A DNA stretch of 64,000 nucleotides from Haloarcula rara (GTDB taxonomy: Archaea; Halobacteriota; Halobacteria; Halobacteriales; Haloarculaceae). The stretch is taken from NCBI RefSeq assembly GCF_029338235.1, contig NZ_CP119785.1:2232001-2296000 (forward strand), read 5' to 3'. Numbering within the stretch: position 1 is the stretch's first letter; every line of letters starts with the position of its first letter. Shown here piece by piece: positions 34,427 to 42,588 of the stretch. Both the position numbers and the translations under genes were made by a program. The notes under the pieces are model-generated. The model saw nothing but the letters and a program-made list of their open reading frames with translations, did no database searches and was not told where the DNA came from.

Positions 34427-35563
34427 CTACAGCTCGCCCAGCTTCCGCAGCAGCTGCCCGCGGTACTCCTCGTCGGCCTGGACGCCCTTGCGTTCGAGGA
34501 CGTTGCGCTCTAGCTTGTCGAGTGCGACGTTGAACGCCATCTCGGCGCCGTACCCCTCGCCGGAGCCGGCGGCCTGGCCCTTGTTGGTCCGGAGGCGAAT
34601 CTGGCACTGGATGAGCGGGGTGCCACGGAGCTTCTCCTTGTGCTCGTGGAAGCGGACGTGTGCGTGCTGGACCTGCATGGCCTGGTACTTGTCGGCCACG
34701 CTGCTGATGTCCTCGCGGATGTCCGCCCGGGAGATGGTGTCCAGCAGGGAGATGTTCGTAATCTGGACGTCCATGTGGTCCTCCTCGGTGTAGGTCAGCG
34801 CCCGGAGCACGTCGGTCTTGGTGACGATACCGATGACGTGGTCCACGTCGTCGGTCACCACGAGGCCGGCGAAGTCGTGTTCCAGCATCCGGGACACGGC
34901 ATCGCGCACCGAGTCGCTCGGGTCGGCCGTCTCGACCGGGCTGTTCATGATGTCGTAGACGGGCATATCGAGCACCCGCTCTATCTCGCCCGAGCGGTCG
35001 CCGCGGGTGGCCTTGTTCATGTCCCGGACCACGACGTCGACGATGTCGTGGCGGGTGACCATCCCGGTGAGGCCCTCGGTGTCATCGAGCACCGGGAGCC
35101 GGGAGATGCTGTGTTTCCGCAGGAGGTTGACGACCTGGCCGACGTTGGTGTCCTCTCGGACGGTGATGACGTCCTCCGTGTAGATCTGCTCGATGGTCAG
35201 GGCGTCGAGGTTCTCGAGAACTGCTTCCAGGATGGCGTCCTCGGTGATGATGCCCCACAGCTCTTCGCCCTGGAACACCGGCGCGACTTTGGTCCCGCCT
35301 TCCACGAGGACACGGGCGACCTTGCGCACGTCGGCCGTCCGCTCGACCTTGGGCGCCGAGCGGACCATCGCCCCTGCCTTCGCGTCGTCCTCGACGTGGG
35401 ACTGCACCAACTGCTTCTGCGTGATGATGCCGACGTACTCACCGTCTTCCGTGACGATGATGCCTTTCGGGTTCTCCCGCTCGAAGATAGCGCGGACCTT
35501 CCCGAGCCGCTTGTTGGCGTCGACCTCGACAAACTCTCTCGTGGCAATGTCAGAAATATCCAT
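34427..35563 (-). CDS. Four-CBS-domain protein with C-terminal HPF-like domain
   Basis: A 378-residue cytosolic protein. Residues about 1-120 and 125-260 are two Bateman modules, that is four CBS motifs (EDGEYVGIITQKQLV, GEELWGIITEDAIL, DDTEGLTGMVTRHDIV, DDVDHVIGIVTKTDVL), which bind adenosine nucleotides. Residues about 270-378 (VQITNISLLDTISRADIRED, then HAHVRFHEHKEKLRGTPLIQ) resemble the ribosome hibernation factor/S30EA domain. The fusion suggests energy-sensing control of ribosome dormancy, a proposal from domain knowledge. It is a single gene with its own start and no operon partner. Confidence 0.88.
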   Translation of the reverse strand: MDISDIATREFVEVDANKRLGKVRAIFERENPKGIIVTEDGEYVGIITQKQLVQSHVEDDAKAGAMVRSAPKVERTADVRKVARVLVEGGTKVAPVFQGEELWGIITEDAILEAVLENLDALTIEQIYTEDVITVREDTNVGQVVNLLRKHSISRLPVLDDTEGLTGMVTRHDIVDVVVRDMNKATRGDRSGEIERVLDMPVYDIMNSPVETADPSDSVRDAVSRMLEHDFAGLVVTDDVDHVIGIVTKTDVLRALTYTEEDHMDVQITNISLLDTISRADIREDISSVADKYQAMQVQHAHVRFHEHKEKLRGTPLIQCQIRLRTNKGQAAGSGEGYGAEMAFNVALDKLERNVLERKGVQADEEYRGQLLRKLGEL

Positions 35564-35670
35564 CGTGGTTCCCAGACGGAGATAGTGCGTGAAGGGTTAT
35601 CAAGGTTGGTTTAGTTCCCATCGCGTGGGGCCGGGGACAACGTTTAGGATGGTCGAGCCCTCTGTGGGAT

Positions 35671-35970
35671 ATGCTCCCCGACATCGGCGTGTTCGGTCCT
35701 TACACCTACCTCGTGACGGAAGTCGTCTGGGGGACCGTCGCACTGGCGCTCCTGTGGCGGGCCGACGCCCTGCGGCCGGCCGGAAAGACCATCGTCGCGC
35801 TCTACCCCATCGCGTACGTCTGGGACTGGTATACCCTCGAAGTCGGCGTCTTCGCCATCCAGCTGCGGACCGGCATCGACCTGCTGGGCATTCCTATCGA
35901 GGAACACATCTTCATGGTCGTCGTTCCCGCCCTGGTCATCGGCCTGCACGAGACTCTCCACGGCGAGTAA
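35671..35970 (+). CDS. Single-unit lycopene cyclase-like membrane domain
   Basis: A 99-residue protein with about three membrane helices and the diagnostic lycopene cyclase (CrtYc/CrtYd, CarR) motifs: YVWDWYTLEVGVFAI and GIPIEEHIFMVVVPALVIGL, in which the PxEE residues are conserved. Haloarchaeal CrtY normally has two such units in about 230 residues, so this single unit would need to dimerise or serve another function. The nearest carotenoid gene is not in the window. Confidence 0.85.
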   Translation: MLPDIGVFGPYTYLVTEVVWGTVALALLWRADALRPAGKTIVALYPIAYVWDWYTLEVGVFAIQLRTGIDLLGIPIEEHIFMVVVPALVIGLHETLHGE

Positions 35971-36084
35971 TGGAGCCGTCCGCTGGCCTTTCCCGGTCAA
36001 GTTCTAGGTGATTATATCCTCCCGGGAGGTCCATACACTCCCCACCGAACGTATATGTAGTCCTATCTGCATATCTCGGATACC

Positions 36085-36573
36085 ATGAATCAGACCGAAC
36101 CCCACGTCGAACTGTACGTCCGGTCGATGCTCCCCGACGGCGCCGGCTCGCGCCAGGAGGCCGTCATCGACAAACTCGACGAACTGGAGCGGCGCGAGGA
36201 GATAGCGGGCTACAACGTCGTCGTCTGGGGCAAGCAAATCGCCCCCGAGTCGGCGGCCGCCAACACGGAGGCAGGGCGGTACATCCTCAACCGCGTCGCC
36301 GAGTTCAAGCAGTGGGCGCTCTCGAACAACGTCTCGCTTGAGTCGTTCTACCAGCGGACCTCGGTCGATTCCGAGGTGACCGAGTCGGCGTACGATGCGA
36401 TGGTCCTCCCGGTGATGGGGCTGGCCGAGTACGACGGGAACGAACTGGCACACGTCGCACCGTGTACCCGCGGCGAGGCCGTCCACACTATCACTGACCG
36501 ACTGGAGCGACTGGAAGCCGGCGAACCGTCCGCGCTCGACCAGCAGCCGGTGACCCCGATTTCGTCCGACTAG
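36085..36573 (+). CDS. Conserved haloarchaeal protein, unknown function
   Basis: A 162-residue protein beginning MNQTEPHVELYVRSMLPDGA. An alpha/beta first half (AVIDKLDELERREEIAGYNVVVWGK) precedes a helical section with FKQWALSNNVSLESFYQRT. No metal or catalytic motif is visible. The style matches a widespread haloarchaeal family whose function I do not know. The stop overlaps that of the convergent 36570-36920 gene by four bases. Confidence 0.75.
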   Translation: MNQTEPHVELYVRSMLPDGAGSRQEAVIDKLDELERREEIAGYNVVVWGKQIAPESAAANTEAGRYILNRVAEFKQWALSNNVSLESFYQRTSVDSEVTESAYDAMVLPVMGLAEYDGNELAHVAPCTRGEAVHTITDRLERLEAGEPSALDQQPVTPISSD

Positions 36574-36920
36574 GCGTCGAGCGACCGGGCGTAGGCGCCG
36601 ACGTCTTCGTCCTCGGACAGCAACGCTATCACGTCGTCGCTCGCGACGGCGAGCTCGTAGGCCGGGCGCCCCTTCCCGACTGCGTCCTCCGTCTCCGCCT
36701 TCGCGAGCAGGTTCGCCTCGGTCAGGTTCCCCAGCGCCGAGATGACCTCCCGGCGCTCGATGCCGCCGAAGGGCGGGCGGTCGAGCTCGTCCATGCGCGC
36801 CTTGGCCGTCTCGGTCACGTCGTAGGAGTGGGCCGGCGTCTCCCCCTCTTCCGACAGCTCGGCGACGGACAGCAGGACGAACTGTTCGAACGACTGGACC
36901 GAACCGAGTGCATCGTTCAT
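36570..36920 (-). CDS. Winged-helix-like regulator, probable
   Basis: A 116-residue protein (MNDALGSVQSFEQFVLLSVA) whose organisation fits a winged helix: helices at residues 8-20 and 30-45, recognition region REVISALGNLTEANLLAKAE, and a wing with GKGRPAYELAVASDDVIALL. Such proteins resemble PadR-like or ArsR-like regulators. It overlaps the preceding gene tail to tail by four bases. The assignment as a DNA-binding protein is an inference from pattern. Confidence 0.65.
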   Translation of the reverse strand: MNDALGSVQSFEQFVLLSVAELSEEGETPAHSYDVTETAKARMDELDRPPFGGIERREVISALGNLTEANLLAKAETEDAVGKGRPAYELAVASDDVIALLSEDEDVGAYARSLDA

Positions 36921-37012
36921 ACATATAAGTTCACTGGCCGGTGTAAGAAGCTACTGAAACTGACCGGAATTGCGGGACTTGATACGGGAAGGCGGTCCCA
37001 GACCGCCCCGAG

Positions 37013-37642
37013 ATGGACCGTCGCTACAGGGACGTCGACTTTCTGCGGCGCCGGTACGCCGATGCGGACCAATCAGCGGGCGACATCGCCGACGACTGTG
37101 GCGTGACCAAATCGACGATATCCCACTGGCTCTCCCGACACGGTATCACCGATGGGGCTGCCTACGAGCGAACTCAGTGCGACAACTGCGGCGACTACTT
37201 CCGGTATGCCTCCTCGCTCCGTGCTGGCACCTACTGCTCGAACGCCTGTGCCAACGACCAGCGCAAGCGACAGGTCGCGGTCGAGTGTGCGGGCTGTGGT
37301 GAGACCTTCCAGCGACGGGCCTCTCTCGATACGGAGTACTGTTCTATCGGGTGTTGGGGCCAGGAAATCCGCACCGAGGGCGATTTCTACTGCGGTATCT
37401 GGAACGAACAGCGACGGAAAGCACTCGAACACGATGAGTTTCAGTGCGTCGAGTGCGGAATCAGCAACAGCGAACACAACGCCCAGTTCGGTCACGAACT
37501 CGATGTCCACCACCGCGTTCCTGTCCGACAGTTTGCCAAGTGGGACTGTCCTATCAGAGACGCTCACGTATTACGGAATCTTGTCACGTACTGTAGAACC
37601 CATCTCCCAGACGCGCCTGGGAGTACTACAGAGCCCGAATGA
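37013..37642 (+). CDS. HNH-type nuclease with HTH and zinc-binding regions
   Basis: A 209-residue protein. Residues about 18-45 are a helix-turn-helix (SAGDIADDCGVTKSTISHWL), residues 56-120 carry three cysteine pairs (CDNCGDYF, CSNAC, CAGCGETF, CSIGCW) and residues about 140-200 an HNH-nuclease-like core (CVECGISN, LDVHHRVPVRQFAKW, TYCRTHL). The GC of third positions looks lower than in its neighbours. It ends 42 bases from a tRNA gene, typical for integrated phage- or plasmid-derived genes, so recent transfer is plausible but not proven. Confidence 0.8.
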   Translation: MDRRYRDVDFLRRRYADADQSAGDIADDCGVTKSTISHWLSRHGITDGAAYERTQCDNCGDYFRYASSLRAGTYCSNACANDQRKRQVAVECAGCGETFQRRASLDTEYCSIGCWGQEIRTEGDFYCGIWNEQRRKALEHDEFQCVECGISNSEHNAQFGHELDVHHRVPVRQFAKWDCPIRDAHVLRNLVTYCRTHLPDAPGSTTEPE

Positions 37643-37683
37643 CGTGAAATCTCTCACGGATTTTGTGTTGGGGATTTGAAAAA

Positions 37684-37758
37684 TGGGTTCGGGCGGATTT
37701 GAACCGCCGGCCTCCTCCATGTCAAGGAGGTGTCATAACCGACCTAGACCACGAACCC
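37684..37758 (-). tRNA. tRNA-Val (anticodon GAC)
   Basis: The minus strand folds as a full cloverleaf: acceptor GGGTTCG/CGAACCC, anticodon stem CCTCC/GGAGG with loop TTGACAT (anticodon GAC, valine), T stem GGCGG/CCGCC with loop TTCAAAT, and discriminator A. No CCA is encoded and there is no intron. A minus-strand TATA-like element (near 37791-37798) lies about 36 bases before the 5' end. Confidence 0.93.
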
Positions 37759-37903
37759 TCGCTGCCTCGTGCAACTCTTTCTTGCCGGGGGGTATAATTG
37801 AAGGTTTCGAATTCCGGACCCGCACGGCGTCTGTTGATTCGGCACACACGACGGTGAGCAAGATGGCACCCCGATAGGCTTAAGTCAGTGTGCAGATTTG
37901 TAC

Positions 37904-37910
37904 ATTATAA
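37904..37910 (+). promoter_or_regulatory. TATA box of the trp operon
   Basis: ATTATAA is centred 30 bases before the ATG of trpD, fitting a leaderless or very short-leader transcript for trpDFEG. No tryptophan attenuator-like leader peptide is seen. Confidence 0.5.
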
Positions 37911-37936
37911 CACGAAAAAGACCATTGGTGACCACT

Positions 37937-38932
37937 ATGCAGGATTACATCGAGCGCGTTACTGACGGCGAGGACCTGACACAGGACGAGGCACGCGCGG
38001 TCGCGACGCTCGTCTTCGAGGACGCCACCGAGGCCCAGATAGGGGCGCTGCTGTCGGCGCTGCGGGCCAAGGGCGAGACCGAGGCCGAAATCGCGGGCTT
38101 CGCCCAGGGGATGCGCGACGCGGCCCGGACCATCCAGCCCGACCGCGAGGGGCTGGTCGACACCTGTGGGACGGGCGGGGACGACTACAACACCATCAAC
38201 GTCTCGACGACGAGCGCCATCGTCGCGGCGGGGGCGGGCGTCCCCGTCGCGAAACACGGTAACTACTCGGTCTCCTCGTCGTCGGGCAGCGCCGACGTGC
38301 TGGAGGTCGCCGGGGTCGACGTCGACGCGGAACCGCCGGCCGTCGAGGAGCGCATCGAACGGGACGGTATCGGGTTCATGCTCGCGCCCGTCTTCCACCC
38401 GGCGATGAAGGCCGTCATCGGCCCGCGCAAGGAACTGGGGATGCGGACCGTCTTCAACATCCTCGGGCCGCTGACGAACCCCGCCGGGGCCCACGCGCAG
38501 GTGCTCGGGGTGTACGACCCCGACCTCGTGCCCGTCCTGGCCGAGGCGCTGGCCCGGCTGGACACCGAGCGGGCCCTCGTCGTCCACGGGAGCGGGCTGG
38601 ACGAGATAGCTATCCACGACGAGACCACCGTCGCGGAGGTCACCGGCGACTCCATCTCGGAGTACACCATCACGCCGGCGGACATGGGGCTGGAACAGCA
38701 CGCCATCGGCGCCGTCGCCGGCGGCTCGCCGGAGGCAAACGCCGAGGACCTCCGGGGTATCGTCTCCGGTGAGGTCACCGGCGCCAAGCGGGACATCATC
38801 CTCGCGAACGCGGGCGCGGCCATCTACGTCGCCGGCGTCGCCGACAGCCACGAGGCGGGCGTCGAGCACGCCCGAGAGGCCATCGAGTCGGGCGACGCCG
38901 CCGCGAAGCTGGAGGACCTGATCGGGGAATGA
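37937..38932 (+). CDS. trpD: Anthranilate phosphoribosyltransferase
   Basis: TrpD transfers phosphoribose from PRPP to anthranilate, the second step of tryptophan synthesis. The 331-residue product (start at the ATG at 37937, MQDYIERVTDGEDLTQDEA) has the glycine-rich loop LVDTCGTGGDDYNTINVST near residue 75 for PRPP, and the conserved FMLAPVFHPAMKAV and NILGPLTNP motifs. It heads a four-gene trpDFEG run with four-base overlaps. The other trp genes (trpC, trpA, trpB) are not here; the split arrangement is known from Haloferax. Confidence 0.95.
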   Translation: MQDYIERVTDGEDLTQDEARAVATLVFEDATEAQIGALLSALRAKGETEAEIAGFAQGMRDAARTIQPDREGLVDTCGTGGDDYNTINVSTTSAIVAAGAGVPVAKHGNYSVSSSSGSADVLEVAGVDVDAEPPAVEERIERDGIGFMLAPVFHPAMKAVIGPRKELGMRTVFNILGPLTNPAGAHAQVLGVYDPDLVPVLAEALARLDTERALVVHGSGLDEIAIHDETTVAEVTGDSISEYTITPADMGLEQHAIGAVAGGSPEANAEDLRGIVSGEVTGAKRDIILANAGAAIYVAGVADSHEAGVEHAREAIESGDAAAKLEDLIGE

Positions 38933-39576
38933 CGCGCGTGAAAATCTGTGGCGTGACAGCGGAGGCGGACCGAGACGCCGTCGTCGCGGCCGGCGCGGAC
39001 GCCGTCGGTGTCATCCACGGCGTCCCGGTCGAGACGCCCCGCGAAGTCGGGGCGGACACCGCCGAGTCACTCGTCGCCGGCGTGCCCCCGTTCGTGACGA
39101 GCGTGCTGGTGACGATGCCGACGACGGTCCAGGAGGCGGTCAAGCGTGTCGACGAGATCGAGCCCGACACCGTACAGATTCACGACGGGCTGGCACCCGC
39201 GGAGCTGGGCGCGCTGGCCCGGCGTGTCACCCAGCAGATAGTCGCCGCTGTCGACGCCGAGGCCGACGATATCGCCGAGTACGCCGACCACGCCGACGCA
39301 CTGCTGGTAGACTCGGTCGACGACGAGGGTGCGGGTGGTACCGGCGAGACCCACGACTGGGAGCGCACGCGCGAGGTCGTTGCCTCACTCGACGTCCCCG
39401 TGGTTCTGGCCGGCGGGCTCACGCCCGACAACGTCGCCGAGGCCGTTCGAACTGTCCAGCCGTTCGCCGTCGACACCGCGAGCGGGGTCGAGGAACGCGG
39501 CGGCGTGAAAGACCACGACGCGGTCCGGCGCTTCGTCGCGAACGCGGCGAACACCGACGGGGAGGTATCGGCGTGA
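38929..39576 (+). CDS. trpF: Phosphoribosylanthranilate isomerase
   Basis: TrpF catalyses the Amadori rearrangement of phosphoribosylanthranilate, third step of the pathway. The 215-residue TIM barrel begins MTRVKICGVTAEADRDA, the catalytic Cys lying in KICGV, and continues with VQIHDGLAP and VVLAGGLTPDNVAEAV (second phosphate-binding region with the general-acid aspartate nearby in VDTASGVEE). It overlaps trpD by four bases (ATGA) and trpE similarly. Confidence 0.94.
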   Translation: MTRVKICGVTAEADRDAVVAAGADAVGVIHGVPVETPREVGADTAESLVAGVPPFVTSVLVTMPTTVQEAVKRVDEIEPDTVQIHDGLAPAELGALARRVTQQIVAAVDAEADDIAEYADHADALLVDSVDDEGAGGTGETHDWERTREVVASLDVPVVLAGGLTPDNVAEAVRTVQPFAVDTASGVEERGGVKDHDAVRRFVANAANTDGEVSA

Positions 39577-41201
39577 CCCTCGATATCTCCCGCGAGGAGT
39601 TCCTCGAGCACGCCGAGACAGACCGACCGGTCGTGGTCCGGGCCGCGGCCGACCTCGACGTCGACCTCGAACCGCTGTCGGCCTACGCCGCGCTCTCGGG
39701 GCGAACGAGCGACGCCACCGAGAGCGACTACACCTTCCTGCTGGAGAGCGCAGAGAAGGTCGCCTCCAGCGACCCGGACGGGGCCTTCGCCCCCGAGACG
39801 GACGACCGCCACGCCCGCTTTTCCTTCGTCGGCTACGACCCGCGAGCGCTCGTCACCGTCACCGGCGAGGAAAGCGAGGTCGAGGTCTTCGACGACCGCT
39901 ACGCCGACCTCGTGGCCACCGACGGCGGCGACGTCGTCGACGACCTCCGGGCGGCGATGCCCGACGTCGAACTGCGCGGGTTCCCCGAGATGGACCGCCA
40001 GCATCTCGACGGCGGGCTGGTGGGCTTTCTGGCCTACGACGCCGTTTACGACCTCTGGCTCGACGAGGTCGGGATGGAGCGACCCGACTCCCGGTTCCCG
40101 GACGCGCAGTTCGTCCTGACCACCTCGACGCTGCGCTTTGACCACGCCGAGGAGCGGGTCGAACTCGTGTTCACGCCGGTCGTCCGCGCCGACGAGGACG
40201 CCGGCGAGCGCTACGACGAGCTAGTGGCGGAGGCCGACCGTGTCGAGACGGCCCTCTCGACGGCCGAGACGCTCTCGACCGGCGGCTTCACTCGCGAGGC
40301 CGAGGTGGCCGGGCCGAGAGACGAGTACGAGGACGCCGTCAGGACGGCCAAGGAGTACGTCCTCTCGGGGGACATCTACCAGGGCGTCATCTCCCGGACT
40401 CGGGAGCTGTACGGCGATGTCGACCCGCTGGGGCTGTACGCGGCGCTGCGGGAGGTCAACCCCTCGCCGTACATGTATCTGCTCGGCCACGACGACCTGA
40501 GCATCGTCGGCGCGAGCCCGGAGACGCTGGTCTCGGTGGCCGGCGACCGCGTGGTCTCGAACCCCATCGCGGGCACGTGCCCACGAGGGAACTCGCCCGT
40601 CGAGGACCGACGGCTCGCCGGCGAGATGCTCGCCGACGGGAAAGAGCGGGCCGAACACACGATGCTCGTCGACCTGGCGCGCAACGACGTCCGGCGGGTC
40701 GCCGAGGCCGGCTCCGTTCGGGTCGAGGAGTTCATGAACGTCCTCAAGTACAGCCACGTCCAGCACATCGAGTCCACGGTGACGGGGACGCTGGCGCCGG
40801 AGAAAGACGCCTTCGACGCCGCGCGCGCGACGTTCCCGGCCGGGACCCTTTCGGGGGCGCCCAAGATTCGCGCGATGGAGATAATCGACGAGCTGGAGCG
40901 CTCGCCAAGGGGACCCTACGGCGGTGGCGTCGGCTACTTCGACTGGGGCGGTGACACCGACTTCGCCATTGTCATCCGCTCGGCGACGGTCGAGGAAGGC
41001 GTTTCACTGCCCGACGGCACCGGGAGCCACGACCGCATCACTGTCCAGGCCGGTGCCGGTATCGTCGCGGATTCGGACCCAGAGAGCGAGTACGTCGAGA
41101 CCGAACAGAAGATGGACGGCGTGCTGGCGGCCGTCGAGCGCATCGAGCGCGAGGGCGAGGCGGTTGAACCCACCGCTGGCGGCGCGGAGGTGGAGCGATG
41201 A
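39573..41201 (+). CDS. trpE: Anthranilate synthase component I
   Basis: TrpE makes anthranilate from chorismate using ammonia from TrpG. The 542-residue chorismate-binding protein starts at a GTG (MTLDISREEFLEHAETDRP) overlapping trpF by four bases. Characteristic motifs are ISRTRELYGDVDPLGLY, VSNPIAGTCPRG near residue 330, MLVDLARNDVRRV and GTLSGAPKIRAMEII, all present. Tryptophan feedback control in the family acts through the N-terminal half, which is also present here (residue 1-150). Confidence 0.95.
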   Translation: MTLDISREEFLEHAETDRPVVVRAAADLDVDLEPLSAYAALSGRTSDATESDYTFLLESAEKVASSDPDGAFAPETDDRHARFSFVGYDPRALVTVTGEESEVEVFDDRYADLVATDGGDVVDDLRAAMPDVELRGFPEMDRQHLDGGLVGFLAYDAVYDLWLDEVGMERPDSRFPDAQFVLTTSTLRFDHAEERVELVFTPVVRADEDAGERYDELVAEADRVETALSTAETLSTGGFTREAEVAGPRDEYEDAVRTAKEYVLSGDIYQGVISRTRELYGDVDPLGLYAALREVNPSPYMYLLGHDDLSIVGASPETLVSVAGDRVVSNPIAGTCPRGNSPVEDRRLAGEMLADGKERAEHTMLVDLARNDVRRVAEAGSVRVEEFMNVLKYSHVQHIESTVTGTLAPEKDAFDAARATFPAGTLSGAPKIRAMEIIDELERSPRGPYGGGVGYFDWGGDTDFAIVIRSATVEEGVSLPDGTGSHDRITVQAGAGIVADSDPESEYVETEQKMDGVLAAVERIEREGEAVEPTAGGAEVER

Positions 41202-41815
41202 GCGCCGACGCTGCGAGTGAGACGACGGGGGACCAGCCCCGCGTCCTCTTCATCGACAACTTCGACTCCTTTACCTACAATCTCGTCGAGTACGTCTCCG
41301 AGCACGCCGAGACCGAGGTCGTCCGGAACACGGCCTCCCTGGCGGACGTGCGGGCCTTTGACCCCGACGCCATCGTCATCTCGCCGGGGCCGGGCCACCC
41401 GAAGAACGACCGCGACGTGGGCGTGACGATGGATGTGCTCCGCGAGATAAGCCCCGACACGCCGACGCTGGGCGTCTGTCTGGGCCTGGAAGCGGCTGTC
41501 TACGCCTACGGCGGCACCGTGGGCCGCGCACCCGAGCCAATCCACGGGAAAGCGTTCCCCATCGACCACGACGGCGAGGGCGTCTTCGCCGGGCTGGAAC
41601 AGGGGTTACAAGGCGGGCGCTACCACTCGCTGGTCGCGACCGAAGTGCCCGAGGTGTTCGAGGTGTCGGCCACGACGACAACGGAGGAGGGGACCGAGCT
41701 GGTGATGGGCGTCCGCCACCGCGAGTACCCCATCGAGGCCGTCCAGTTCCACCCCGAGTCCGTGCTGACGGCCGTCGGTCACGACGTCATCGAGAACTTC
41801 CTCGCCGGGCTCTAG
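41198..41815 (+). CDS. trpG: Anthranilate synthase component II (glutamine amidotransferase)
   Basis: TrpG hydrolyses glutamine to supply ammonia to TrpE. The 205-residue class I amidotransferase keeps the catalytic triad: Cys in LGVCLGLEAAVYAYG near residue 92, and His-Pro-Glu in VQFHPESVLT near residue 186. It is the last gene of trpDFEG, overlapping trpE by four bases. Its stop overlaps the convergent small membrane gene by four bases. Confidence 0.95.
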   Translation: MSADAASETTGDQPRVLFIDNFDSFTYNLVEYVSEHAETEVVRNTASLADVRAFDPDAIVISPGPGHPKNDRDVGVTMDVLREISPDTPTLGVCLGLEAAVYAYGGTVGRAPEPIHGKAFPIDHDGEGVFAGLEQGLQGGRYHSLVATEVPEVFEVSATTTTEEGTELVMGVRHREYPIEAVQFHPESVLTAVGHDVIENFLAGL

Positions 41816-42000
41816 AGCACGCCGAAGCCGAGCAGGCTCAACAGCCACAGCACCGAGACGACGATGATGCCGATGATGACGAGCCGCCACGCGATTTTCA
41901 TCACCAGGCGGCCGACGAGCAGGACGACGGCGATCAGGACGAGTCCGACGAGCAGTGACTCGAGTGTGCCGAACCCACCGAGTTGCAATAGGGCGAACAT
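41812..42000 (-). CDS. Small two-helix membrane protein
   Basis: A 62-residue protein starting MFALLQLGGFGTLESLLVGL, with two hydrophobic segments (VGLVLIAVVLLVGRLVM and LVIIGIIVVSVLWLLSLLG) separated by a short basic turn. The start ATG at 42000 is followed by an unbroken frame, and a minus-strand AAGTATTTG box about 30 bases upstream supports it. It is convergent with trpG. Function unknown; too small to match a named family by eye. Confidence 0.7.
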   Translation of the reverse strand: MFALLQLGGFGTLESLLVGLVLIAVVLLVGRLVMKIAWRLVIIGIIVVSVLWLLSLLGFGVL

Positions 42001-42588
42001 ACGTTCTATGACACACAGCGGACACAAATACTTCGTGGCTTCGACAGCGGTAGCATCAACGTTCAGCTGGTTGAAACGAACTTGAGATGGCGTGCTCCGA
42101 CTCCCCACGCTCACGCCGTCTAGCGAGTTGTTGCCCGCCGCTGCTGGGGCGCATCGCAAGACGGCGGTGGTATGCTCCAATAATCGCCGGACGGCGTCAC
42201 GTCTGACGCGGATTGTGGCCGTCTATATCGGGGCCCAGTCGCCGACAATCTCCACCTGAAACCCCCGCTCGTTTCTACTGGATTTCTCGCTCCTATCAGG
42301 CGGTTAGTGGGGTTCCGATTTCACTTTCACTGCGGTCTACTCACCATTAAGAAGTTATCGCCGTTGCTAGTGCTCGTACACGAGCAGTCCGTACCGTGCC
42401 GTCGGCATCGCTCACAACCACCGTAGCATCGTCTATCTGATAACTACGGAACCTGACACGAAACTGAGAAAGCAAGCGTTATACCGCATCCATGAATACC
42501 TATTCGCCGCCAGAAATGACCGGAACTCGGAACACATCACAACGGAACATCGGCCGCCAGCGGGTCGCAACAGTGGGGAGGACGACGG
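42001..42588. other. Gene-free stretch before nrdJ
   Basis: This 588-base region has lower GC than its surroundings and no gene I can support. It holds a near-palindrome GCTCGTACACGAGC at 42371-42384 and a TTATAC box at 42480-42485. I looked for a cobalamin riboswitch, which would fit the adjacent B12-dependent reductase, and did not find the usual core motif. A 34-codon upstream frame overlapping the nrdJ start is listed among rejected items. Confidence 0.4.

Noticed and set aside
42001..42588. Adenosylcobalamin riboswitch before nrdJ
   Set aside because: I looked for the conserved cobalamin core and did not see it on the plus strand.
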